Below are positions 34,520 to 42,246 of a stretch of 64,000 bases of DNA, piece by piece. Position 1 is the stretch's first letter, and each line of letters starts with the position of its first letter. A model generated the notes under the pieces. The model had not been told where the DNA came from and searched no databases. It saw only the letters and a program-made list of their open reading frames with translations. The DNA is from Kibdelosporangium banguiense. GTDB taxonomy: Bacteria > Actinomycetota > Actinomycetes > Mycobacteriales > Pseudonocardiaceae. Both the position numbers and the translations under genes were made by a program. The stretch covers positions 7,205,203 to 7,269,202 of the forward strand of contig NZ_JAGINW010000001.1 in NCBI RefSeq assembly GCF_017876405.1, given 5' to 3'.

Positions 34520-35754
34520 TCACCGCTCCCGGTTTTCCCGAGGCCCAGGTCCGGGCGCGTGCCCGGCTGGGTACCTCGGCCGTGTTCCCGCCGGTCGAGG
34601 GCTACGGCCAGAGCCTCTTCGGGGCTGCCGCGGCGGCGTTGGCGGACGATCTGGACGAGGCCCGTGTCGTGCCGCCGGTCTTTGTCCCGCAACGGCTGGA
34701 GAAGATGTTCGATCTCGGCCGGGAGCCGGTGTACAGCGATGTCGTGCTTTCCGGTGACGTCGGCGGGTTCTCGTCCCGGCTGCCGTTGTTCGTGTGCGCC
34801 TTCGGCTCGACGCAGATCGCCGACGGTCTGGGTGTCGCACTGAGTTCGCAGGCCGGTCAGCTCGGCATCCCGATGGTCATCGGCGAGAACGTCGTCCCGA
34901 TGCACGGCTACGGCCGGCTGGAGCCTTCTGGCGGCCTGATCGACAGGATCAAGGCGTACGCGTCCTCGGTGCCGGACGGGTTCGGCGGTGTCGTTGTCCA
35001 GCAGAGCACCGAGGACGCCGACGCGGAGGTGTGGAACCTCGTCTACAGCGACCCGTACGCCACCCGGTTGCTCGAAAGTGGACGGTTGGCCTTCGAGCTG
35101 AAAGTAGGACAGGGAGCCAAACCTGGTCTCGGCGGGATGACCGTGTTGTCCCAGGAGGCTGCTTCGGCCGTCGCCGACCAGTACGCGATCGACGCCGCGT
35201 TCGGCGGTTCGATGGTGCTGCGGTCGAGCAGCCCGGGGACCTTCACCGAGGAGATCCTGCGCCAGCAGGTCCACCTGATGCGCAACAACTATCCGCGGGC
35301 CAGGGTCTGGGTGAAGCTGCACCCCGGCCGGGACGTGCGGCACGCGGCCGAGGTCGCCTGGTCCGCCGGGGCCGACGCGGTCACTGTGGACGGTGCCGAG
35401 GGCGGGACCGGCTGGGCGCCTTCGGTGTTCCTGGACAACGTGGGGCTGCCCTTGGCCGAGTGCCTGCGGCGGATCGGCAAACACGACGCCGGCCTGCTCG
35501 TGTCCGGCCGGATGTGGGAAGGCAGCCGGGCCCTGAAATGCCTGGCGCTCGGTGCCTCGGCGGTAGGTCTCGGCCGGGCCGCGTTGCTCGCGGTCAGCGA
35601 GGACCCGACAGCCGGCCTGGTCCGGCTGGCGCAGTGCATGGAGCTCGAGCTGCAACTGCTGCTGAGTGCGCTCGGCAAGTACGACCTGGCTTCACTGTCC
35701 CCCGACGATCTCTGGTTCCCGAACTCCCCGGAGCGCGAAGATGATCAACTATGA
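34516..35754 (+). CDS. FMN-dependent glutamate-synthase-domain protein
   Basis: 412 aa. It equals the FMN/synthase domain of the glutamate synthase large subunit (LKVGQGAKPGLGGM; VWVKLHPGRDV; VDGAEGGTGWAP; ALKCLALGASAVGLGRAAL). There is no amidotransferase domain, no visible iron-sulphur cysteine cluster and no GltD partner here. Related stand-alone proteins form N-substituted glutamates such as N-methylglutamate. It overlaps the AsnRS-like gene by ATGA and may carry out a reductive amination or a related flavin step on the pathway. The substrate is unknown. Confidence 0.75.
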   Translation: MITAPGFPEAQVRARARLGTSAVFPPVEGYGQSLFGAAAAALADDLDEARVVPPVFVPQRLEKMFDLGREPVYSDVVLSGDVGGFSSRLPLFVCAFGSTQIADGLGVALSSQAGQLGIPMVIGENVVPMHGYGRLEPSGGLIDRIKAYASSVPDGFGGVVVQQSTEDADAEVWNLVYSDPYATRLLESGRLAFELKVGQGAKPGLGGMTVLSQEAASAVADQYAIDAAFGGSMVLRSSSPGTFTEEILRQQVHLMRNNYPRARVWVKLHPGRDVRHAAEVAWSAGADAVTVDGAEGGTGWAPSVFLDNVGLPLAECLRRIGKHDAGLLVSGRMWEGSRALKCLALGASAVGLGRAALLAVSEDPTAGLVRLAQCMELELQLLLSALGKYDLASLSPDDLWFPNSPEREDDQL

Positions 35755-36070
35755 CGGCAGGCGGTTCCGCAAGGTCTCGTCCGACCCGGACGCGCCCGTC
35801 ACCCTCTACAACCAGAAGGACGACATCATCTGGGCCGAGCTCACCGGCGGTTCGGTGCGGCTGGGCTCACTGACCGGCAAGTGCGGCCCCGACGGCACGA
35901 TCGACATGGCCTACACGATGGTGCTGCACAACGGCGCCGTCATCTCCGGCCACAGTGTGAACACGCCGGAGTTCCTGCCCGACGGCCGCATCCAGCTCAA
36001 CGAGGTGTGGGAACGCTACGGCGCCCACGCCGAACGCGGCACCTCAAGCATCGTCGAGGTCAGGGACTGA
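35741..36070 (+). CDS. Small conserved protein, last gene of operon 1
   Basis: 109 aa. It belongs to a small beta-rich family often auto-labelled N-acetylglutamate synthase without real support (pattern MINYDGRRFR...; GGSVRLGSLTGKC; EFLPDGRIQLNEVWERY). It starts 14 bases before the end of the glutamate-synthase-like gene. No catalytic motif was recognised. It could be a small accessory or ligand-binding protein. The 3' end overlaps the convergent anti-sigma-type gene by 11 bases. Confidence 0.65.
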   Translation: MINYDGRRFRKVSSDPDAPVTLYNQKDDIIWAELTGGSVRLGSLTGKCGPDGTIDMAYTMVLHNGAVISGHSVNTPEFLPDGRIQLNEVWERYGAHAERGTSSIVEVRD

Positions 36071-36599
36071 CGGGCCACTCAAGTACGACAGTCGTCCCTG
36101 CCTCGTCGTGACGCAGGCTGAACGCACTGCTCAGCTGCCGCATGATCGGCAGGCCACGGCCGCGGGTGCCTGGATCGGCCGGTGGCGGACGCCATCGGCC
36201 GGAGTCCGAGATGATCACCCGCGCGCTGCCGGAATACCGGTCGCACGCGGCGAACAGCACAACCGCGCCTGAAGTCGTTTCGGCATAGGCGTGTTCGACC
36301 GCGTTGGCCAACGCTTCGTCCACGGCAAGCACGACGTCGCCGGCCATGTCGCGGCTCATGCCTATGTCTTTGGTCCATGTGCGAACACAGGGCCGCAGAA
36401 TCGTCAGCTGAGCCGCGGTCGCGGGCACCTTGAAATGCAGGTGCGGCCGGTCGAGGTCGGCATCCCCGGCTGTCATGGGCAACGGCAACGCCCACAGGCG
36501 AGAAACGCGGGAACCGTTGTGCGTCTGCGACATCAGCTCTTGCACCCCCTGCGGGAGCTCGACGGTCTGGTTGCTGCCCATGGCATACCCCGGACACAT
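36060..36599 (-). CDS. Anti-sigma-factor-like HATPase_c_2 protein
   Basis: 179 aa from ATG 36599; ATG 36581 is an equally plausible start. The C-terminal ~130 residues form a GHKL ATPase of the RsbW/SpoIIAB type: AVDEALANAVEHAY (N-box), VIISDSGRWRPPP (G1) and RGRGLPIMRQLSSAF (G2). Proteins of this sort bind sigma factors or anti-anti-sigma partners in actinomycetes. It sits on the opposite strand inside the cluster, between operon 1 and the NB-ARC regulator, so a regulatory part in cluster control is possible. Confidence 0.75.
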   Translation of the reverse strand: MCPGYAMGSNQTVELPQGVQELMSQTHNGSRVSRLWALPLPMTAGDADLDRPHLHFKVPATAAQLTILRPCVRTWTKDIGMSRDMAGDVVLAVDEALANAVEHAYAETTSGAVVLFAACDRYSGSARVIISDSGRWRPPPADPGTRGRGLPIMRQLSSAFSLRHDEAGTTVVLEWPVSP

Positions 36600-36664
36600 T
36601 TCGGTCAAACGGCCCAGGCGTGTGGTGGGTGCCGCACGCGCCCGGGGGCGGTGACCGGGCACGT

Positions 36665-37015
36665 TCACATGGGGTGCGTTTCCAGGTACTCGGTCCATAC
36701 CTTCTTGGGCACGCACATGCGCCAGGAATCCACCACAAGTTCCTTCATCTCATCGTGGTCGATTGCTGACAGCCAGCAACGTACCCACTGGTAACGCATA
36801 TCCGAGGGAATCGGCATCAGGAACTTTTCCGGTTCGCCCGCGACCAAGGCTTCGCGTTCCTCCCGGGGATAGCCGAATCCCATCATGGTCTCGTCGGGGG
36901 ACAGCGATAGGAACACGATTCGCCCCACTCGGAACTTGATCCGGTCGCGGACGAATGCCTCGTAGGCGCGTGGCAGGGTCGCGGCGAACTGCCGGACTTC
37001 ATCCCCGGTGACCAT
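36665..37015 (-). CDS. MmcQ/YjbR-family protein
   Basis: 116 aa with the YjbR-like pattern of a CyaY-like fold (RDRIKFRVGRIVFLSLSPDE; YPREEREALVAGEPEKF; RYQWVRCWLSAIDHDEMKELVVDSWRMCVPKKV). Family members are small DNA-binding-like proteins of unclear role. It overlaps the end of the upstream gene by 17 bases and probably shares its transcript. Confidence 0.7.
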   Translation of the reverse strand: MVTGDEVRQFAATLPRAYEAFVRDRIKFRVGRIVFLSLSPDETMMGFGYPREEREALVAGEPEKFLMPIPSDMRYQWVRCWLSAIDHDEMKELVVDSWRMCVPKKVWTEYLETHPM

Positions 37016-37673
37016 TGGTCTGACCTCCTGGCATGGTTATCGTGACGTAGAGATATTCGTCAAGGATTTTCGCGAGCGAGACGGCCGGACGGCCTACCCG
37101 GTCCGGGACGGACTGTCCCGGGCAGGCGGCCAGCACGGCCTGCGCCCACGATCGGCCCAGCCGTAGGTGCGCTTCGAAAGCCGCACCAGTACGGGATCCG
37201 TGCAGCGCCTTGGCGATTGCGGCATCCCAGGGCATAACGGTATCCGGGCGCAAGGCGTACAAGGCTTTGGCGGCGGCGGTCGCGCTCAGGGTGCGCCGGG
37301 ACGACACCGTTACCGCCGCCAGCGACTCGTATGCCCGTGCGATGGTGGTGATCTCGGCATCGCTCAGCCCGGCGAGGCTGACCTGCGGCAGTGCCGAACC
37401 GTATGTCTGCCACCACAACAGAAGCGCGCTGTCGAACGGATCGTCGGGCGAGGGGTAGCTGATCCGGCAGCCCCAGGAGTTCAGCCAGCGCAGCAACAGA
37501 GTTCGGTGCTCGGCGAACGACAGGTCGACGGCGGGGGCGGTGTCGGCCAGCAGTCGCAACCACGACTTGTCCACTCCCGTGAAGCCGTTGAACACCTCGG
37601 CGGTTCGACGCAGGTCTGCCAGTTGTGGCTGAGCGTGTGGCACGGGCGGAACCTTATCGGCTGCCACCGACAT
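36999..37673 (-). CDS. Hypothetical protein
   Basis: 224 aa, family not recognised. It appears soluble and mostly helical (SDAEITTIARAYESLAAVTVSS; SATAAAKALYALRPD). ATG 37673 was chosen over 37715, whose extra residues are Cys/Arg-rich. It overlaps the YjbR-like gene downstream. Its upstream region contains two TATACAG repeats and a TATAAA on this strand that could serve as a -10 box. Confidence 0.5.
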   Translation of the reverse strand: MSVAADKVPPVPHAQPQLADLRRTAEVFNGFTGVDKSWLRLLADTAPAVDLSFAEHRTLLLRWLNSWGCRISYPSPDDPFDSALLLWWQTYGSALPQVSLAGLSDAEITTIARAYESLAAVTVSSRRTLSATAAAKALYALRPDTVMPWDAAIAKALHGSRTGAAFEAHLRLGRSWAQAVLAACPGQSVPDRVGRPAVSLAKILDEYLYVTITMPGGQTNGHRG

Positions 37674-37697
37674 CCCCGGCGACAAGGCCCGCCTTTT

Positions 37698-37746
37698 TAT
37701 ACAGCACGCAAACACTGTTTTTTGCCACCATGGCTATACAGTGCGT
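37698..37746. promoter_or_regulatory. AT-rich divergent promoter region with two TATACAG repeats
   Basis: TATACAGCACGC (37698-37709) and TATACAGTGCGT (37735-37746) are near-identical direct repeats whose starts are 37 bases apart, in an unusually AT-rich stretch between the divergent hypothetical gene and the NB-ARC regulator. They could be operator half-sites or part of the promoters. The gene-free stretch 37674-37913 holds nothing else recognisable. Confidence 0.35.
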
Positions 37747-37913
37747 GACTTGTCCGGAATCCGGCCGATCAAAACAGGTACTTTCCCACGGTCGGTCACC
37801 CATTTGTATCTGCTAGAGCCTGCATTGGTCTTTTAGAGTGTGGCCAGGCCGGTGACGGGATGGGCCGGTCACGCAGCGCGATAATCGCGGTGCCCCGTCC
37901 AGGGGAGAGGTGC

Positions 37914-39359
37914 ATGGGTCGACCCGAACGTCCGTTGGACGCGTCCAACGGTCCGATTGCCGCATTTGCCCATGATCTGCGTGCGTTACGTAGTCGTGCG
38001 GGCAATCCGAGTTACCGGGAGCTCGCGCGTACGGCATTGTTCGCCCCTTCCGTGCTGTCGAGCGCCGCCAGCGGGCACCGGCTGCCCACGCTCGCGGTGA
38101 CGCTGGCGTTCGTGTCCGCGTGCGGGGGAGACCGCACGGTCTGGGAGCGCAGATGGCGGGAGATCGCCGGACAGGCCGCGATCACAGGTGAGACAAGGGA
38201 GGAACGGGTGCCGTCACTGTCGCCGGCGCACGTGGCGTTCGATCCCGCCCAGGTGACGCATTCGATGATCCACATGACGCGGCCGGCCCAGCTACCGATG
38301 GGGTCGAGCACGTTCGTCGGGCGCGAGCAGGCGTTGGGCGAGGCCGCCGGGCTGATCGAAACGGCGAGCCCGGTGAAGACGCCGTTGTTGATCAGCGGTC
38401 CGATCGGGGTCGGCAAGACGGCGTTCGCGCTGCGGTTGGCCGCCGAGGTCGGCCCCGCCTTCCCGCACGGTCAGCTGTACGCCGATCTCGGCGAGTGCGG
38501 CCGGGAGAGTCAGTCGGCCAACAGTATTGTCCGGGGGTTCCTGCGGGCCCTCGGCGTGCCGACACACCTTGTCCCGGACGACCCGATGCAGCGGATTGGT
38601 CTGTATCGGTCCCTGCTGGCCCAGCGGAAACTCTTTGTGCTGTTGGCAAATGTCCGTGACGAGTCGCAGGTCCGGCCGCTGCTCGCGCACACCGCGCACA
38701 GCCAGGTGGTGGTGACCAGCCGGGCGCGGCTGCTCGGCCTGGACGATACCCGCCGCATCGACCTGGATGTGTTCACCCGTGCGGAATCCATCGCGCTGAT
38801 CGGCCGATTGGCCGGTGCCGCCCGGGTCCAGTCGGAGTACGAGGCGTGCGAGGCCATCGCCGAGATCTGCGGCGACCTGCCGCTGGCGGTCAACATCGCC
38901 GGCCGCCGGATCGCCGCCCGCGCCGAGTGGTCGATCGCTTACACCGCAGGACAACTGGCCGACCACGATCGTCTGATGGACGCGCTCTGCGTCGGCGACG
39001 TGAACGTCCGCGACCGGTTCGCCGCGGCGTACCAACAACTTCCCACCGCGGGCCGGCAGGCTGTGCAGCAGCTCGGGCTGACCGGGTCGGGGTGGACCAC
39101 CGCGATCGGCATCGCGTCCACTATGGGCATCCCGATCGAGGCGGCCGACGAGCTGCTTGAGTCCCTTGTGGACGCCGGAATCCTGCAGCGAGCGACGGTC
39201 GCGGGACGTTACAGCGTATCGACTCTGCTCGGCGCGTTCGTGGCCGACGCACATCGCGACGCCGGTCCGGCACCGGTTACGCTGGTCGACCGCCGGGCCA
39301 GACGCACAGTGCTGGAGCCTGTCCGGCGCGTGCCCGGCACCACGTCCGACATTCATTGA
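37914..39359 (+). CDS. AfsR-like HTH/NB-ARC transcriptional regulator, short form
   Basis: 481 aa. Start 37914 has AGGGGAGAGG upstream. An XRE-type helix-turn-helix domain (about 12-85) is followed by an NB-ARC STAND ATPase: Walker A GPIGVGKT at 162-169 and a Walker-B-like strand at 239-250 that reads LFVLLANVRDE, where the usual LDN acidic residue is Ala. A winged-helix region and ~60 residues follow, but no TPR or WD repeats. STAND regulators of this type switch on actinomycete metabolite clusters. It lies inside the cluster and ends within the promoter motif of the next operon, so it is the best in-cluster candidate regulator. Confidence 0.85.
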   Translation: MGRPERPLDASNGPIAAFAHDLRALRSRAGNPSYRELARTALFAPSVLSSAASGHRLPTLAVTLAFVSACGGDRTVWERRWREIAGQAAITGETREERVPSLSPAHVAFDPAQVTHSMIHMTRPAQLPMGSSTFVGREQALGEAAGLIETASPVKTPLLISGPIGVGKTAFALRLAAEVGPAFPHGQLYADLGECGRESQSANSIVRGFLRALGVPTHLVPDDPMQRIGLYRSLLAQRKLFVLLANVRDESQVRPLLAHTAHSQVVVTSRARLLGLDDTRRIDLDVFTRAESIALIGRLAGAARVQSEYEACEAIAEICGDLPLAVNIAGRRIAARAEWSIAYTAGQLADHDRLMDALCVGDVNVRDRFAAAYQQLPTAGRQAVQQLGLTGSGWTTAIGIASTMGIPIEAADELLESLVDAGILQRATVAGRYSVSTLLGAFVADAHRDAGPAPVTLVDRRARRTVLEPVRRVPGTTSDIH

Positions 39360-39409
39360 TTGTTCTCCCCGCACCGCCGCTTCCGGTCAATGTCACCCGC
39401 GGTTTGAAT
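39356..39409 (+). promoter_or_regulatory. Two-box promoter motif, operon 2 (carbamoyltransferase)
   Basis: TTGATTGTTC at 39356-39365, 15 bases, TTCCGGTCAA at 39381-39390, 13 bases, then TTGAAT at 39404-39409 as a -10-like hexamer. It begins within the stop codon of the NB-ARC regulator. The carbamoyltransferase starts 65 bases after the second box. Confidence 0.8.
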
Positions 39410-39455
39410 GACTGGGCGAAATCCCAGGCGCTACAACGAAACGCGGGTGACATAC

Positions 39456-41024
39456 ATGCTGATTCTGGCCATGAAAGAGGGGCACGACGGCGGGATCGTG
39501 GCGATCGACGACGGCAGGCTGCTGTTCGCACTGGAAGCCGAGAAGGACAACTACCCTCGCTACTACCCGCTGACTGCCGAGACCATGGCCCGTGCCGCGG
39601 GCATGCTGGACCGGCAGCCGGACGTGGTGGCACTGGGTGGCTGGGTCAAGGGTGAGTTCTCCGTGGAGCCGCAGACCCGGACCGGATACTTCGGCGTCGG
39701 CGCGGGGTCGGCCACCGATGAACCGGGTAAGTTCTTCGGCAAGGACGTCCGCTACTTCTCCTCCACCCATGAGCGCTCGCATATCTATACGTCCCTTGGC
39801 ATGGCGCCCGCGGCCCTGGGACAGGCGTACTACTCCCTGGTGTGGGAAGGCAACATCGGCGACTTCTACCGGATCGACGAGCGCGGCGAGGCCACTCACC
39901 TGCAGCACGTGCTGACCGACCCCGGAGCCAAGTACGCGTTCCTGTTCGCGCTGGCCGATCCGAAGTTCCCGGCGGGCAAGGGCAACTTCCGGTTCAACGA
40001 CGCCGGCAAGCAGATGGCGTTGACGGGATTCGCCGAGGACGTCCCGATCACCCCGGCCGAGCGTGAGACCATCGACTTCATCCTGGCGCAGGACGGGATC
40101 ATCCTGAACCTCGACAAGGACGAGATGTCCTGGTCGCACCTGCACAACACCGGCGTCTGGTCGCAGGCCTACCGCAACGCCGCGGCCCGGCACTCCCAGG
40201 CGATCTTCGGGATGTTCCACGACTACGCCGCCAAGAACATGAAAGAAGGCCTGCCGTTGCTCATATCCGGCGGCTGCGGGCTGAACTGCGACTGGAACCG
40301 GTTGTGGCGGGAGAGCGGCCTGTTCGAGTCGGTCTTCGTTCCGCCGTGCCCCAACGACAGCGGCTCCGCGCTCGGTACGGGCATTGACGCACAATGGTTC
40401 TACACCGGTCAAGCCACGATCGAATGGGATGTCTACGCCGGTGAGAACTTCGTCGAGGACGTCGCGCCCGATCCGGCCAAGTACGAGGTCAGGCCGCTGG
40501 TGGCCGGCGAGGTGGCCAAGTACATCGAGCAGGGCAACATCATCGGCTGGGCCCGTGGCCGCTACGAGATGGGGCCGCGTGCGCTGGGCAACCGCTCGAT
40601 CCTGGCCGCACCGTTCACTGTGGACACCACGGTGCGGCTGAACAAGATCAAGCGGCGGGAGGACTACCGCCCGATCGCGCCGATCGCGCTGGAATCCGAC
40701 GCGCACAAGTGGTTCGTCGGATCGGTTCAGGACCCGTACATGCTGTACTTCAACCACGTCACCTCCGACGAGTTGAAGGCGATCACGCACGTCGACGGCA
40801 CCGCGCGGACGCAAACCGTGTCGCCGGAACGCAACCCCGGCGTGGCCGAGCTGCTGGTGGCCTTCCGCGACCTGACCGGCTTCAGCGTGCTGTGCAACAC
40901 CTCGCTGAACAACAACGGCCGCGGCTTCATCAACCGGACGAGCGACCTCATCCAGTACGGCGAGACGTATGGTTTGGACGGCTACGTCATCAACGACACG
41001 TTCGTGACACCGCGCTCTTCGTGA
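39456..41024 (+). CDS. NodU/CmcH/TobZ-family O-carbamoyltransferase
   Basis: 522 aa. Family blocks: MKEGHDGGIVAIDDG near the N-terminus (Kae1-like fold, metal His), LLISGGCGLNCDWN, RGRYEMGPRALGNRSIL and SVLCNTSLNNNG. Enzymes of this family use carbamoyl phosphate and ATP, via carbamoyl-adenylate, to carbamoylate a hydroxyl, or sometimes an amine, on a metabolite. It has a promoter of its own that is identical in design to the other cluster promoters. It suggests that the product bears a carbamoyl group, perhaps on the hydroxyl made by the 2-oxoglutarate oxygenase. The site is not known. Confidence 0.85.
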   Translation: MLILAMKEGHDGGIVAIDDGRLLFALEAEKDNYPRYYPLTAETMARAAGMLDRQPDVVALGGWVKGEFSVEPQTRTGYFGVGAGSATDEPGKFFGKDVRYFSSTHERSHIYTSLGMAPAALGQAYYSLVWEGNIGDFYRIDERGEATHLQHVLTDPGAKYAFLFALADPKFPAGKGNFRFNDAGKQMALTGFAEDVPITPAERETIDFILAQDGIILNLDKDEMSWSHLHNTGVWSQAYRNAAARHSQAIFGMFHDYAAKNMKEGLPLLISGGCGLNCDWNRLWRESGLFESVFVPPCPNDSGSALGTGIDAQWFYTGQATIEWDVYAGENFVEDVAPDPAKYEVRPLVAGEVAKYIEQGNIIGWARGRYEMGPRALGNRSILAAPFTVDTTVRLNKIKRREDYRPIAPIALESDAHKWFVGSVQDPYMLYFNHVTSDELKAITHVDGTARTQTVSPERNPGVAELLVAFRDLTGFSVLCNTSLNNNGRGFINRTSDLIQYGETYGLDGYVINDTFVTPRSS

Positions 41025-41025
41025 G

Positions 41026-41078
41026 TTGATTGTTCGAGCGGTGCGGCGCTTCCGGTCAATGTCCCGCGCGGCTTGAAT
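41026..41078 (+). promoter_or_regulatory. Two-box promoter motif, operon 3
   Basis: TTGATTGTTC at 41026-41035, 14 bases, TTCCGGTCAA at 41050-41059, 13 bases, then TTGAAT at 41073-41078. The next gene starts 65 bases after the second box, the same distance as at operon 2. Confidence 0.8.
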
Positions 41079-41124
41079 GATCGGTGATCAGGGACCCGGA
41101 AAATCCACGTACGGGGGTGTTTCC

Positions 41125-42246
41125 GTGCGGTTTGTGATAGTCGGTGGCGGAGTCATCGCACTGTTAACCGCTGTTAACTGCATCTCGGCGGGGCACGCCG
41201 TCGTCCTGGTCGACCAGGCCGGCATTCCCTTCTCCGGTGCCACTTCGTTCGACCGGCACCGGGTCACCCGGGCGCTGCACCTGAACGATCCAGCAGTCAC
41301 CCGGGCCGCCGTGGACGCGCATTACCGATGGATCGTGCTGCAGGACATGCTGTCCACCCGCATCTACGAGCAGGTCGGTGCGTTGTCCGTGCTCCCGCGG
41401 GAAAAACTGTCGCCGGCGGAAACAATGCTGGCCGAGTGCGGGTCACAGGCCCGGGTGCTGGATCCCGATGATCTCGCGGCCGCCTTTCCCCAGGTCGAAT
41501 TCCCGGCAGGGGAGAGCGCGGTATTCGAATCGCATGCCGGTGTGCTGCTCGCCGACCGGATTCTGGCGGCGTGCGCGGGCTGGCTGAGGTGGCACGCGCA
41601 CGCCGACCTGCATCCCCACCGCAGAGCTGTCGAGATCGATGTGGACGGTGCCGCAGTACGTCTGGCCGACGGTGAGACCCTCCGGGCGGACGGCGTGCTG
41701 CTGGCAGCCGGACCATGGTCGCGATCGTTGTTGCCGGCGGAACTGGCCGCCGAACTGGTGCTGTACCGGCAAAGCATGCTGTACTGCGAGGTCCCTGACC
41801 GGGCGGCGTGGGCGGAAACACCGCCCATGCTGTCGCTGGGCAAGGACGGCGGCGCGTGGCTCGTCCCACCGGTGGCCGGCACGCCGCTGAAACTCAGCGC
41901 GGCCAGCGCGTGCCGCCAGGTGGACGAGGTGACGGACAACAGCACGCCGGCCCGTTGGCGGGACCACCTGCTTGACGCATTCTCGACGGTGATCCCTGGG
42001 TTTCGCACCGACTGGCTGACCGACACGCGTGACTGTTACTACCTTGCCCGTTCCTCCACCCAGGGGCCGATGCTCGCGGCGCTGGGCGAGCGGGTCTTCT
42101 CCTATGCCGCCTGCGGTGGATCGTCGTTCAAGTTCGCCCCGCTCATCGCGGAGTCCCTGGCCGCCCGGCTCACCGGGAACGTGCCAACGCCCACGGGTAT
42201 CGGCCACCTCGACCGGCCGATGCAATTCATGCGAGGTGTCTCGTGA
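41125..42246 (+). CDS. FAD-dependent amino-acid oxidase/dehydrogenase (DAO family)
   Basis: 373 aa, GTG start with GGGGGTG upstream. The FAD-binding VIVGGGVIA lies at residues 4-12. The rest fits the D-amino-acid-oxidase/glycine-oxidase/sarcosine-oxidase superfamily (LLAAGPWSRSLLP; SYAACGGSSFKFAPLIAESLA). Such enzymes oxidise a C-N bond of an amino acid, or of a hydrazino acid in related pathways. A TTA codon at residue 14 (41164-41166), in the first gene of the operon, could make the operon depend on bldA-type control. The substrate is unknown. Confidence 0.8.
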   Translation: MRFVIVGGGVIALLTAVNCISAGHAVVLVDQAGIPFSGATSFDRHRVTRALHLNDPAVTRAAVDAHYRWIVLQDMLSTRIYEQVGALSVLPREKLSPAETMLAECGSQARVLDPDDLAAAFPQVEFPAGESAVFESHAGVLLADRILAACAGWLRWHAHADLHPHRRAVEIDVDGAAVRLADGETLRADGVLLAAGPWSRSLLPAELAAELVLYRQSMLYCEVPDRAAWAETPPMLSLGKDGGAWLVPPVAGTPLKLSAASACRQVDEVTDNSTPARWRDHLLDAFSTVIPGFRTDWLTDTRDCYYLARSSTQGPMLAALGERVFSYAACGGSSFKFAPLIAESLAARLTGNVPTPTGIGHLDRPMQFMRGVS

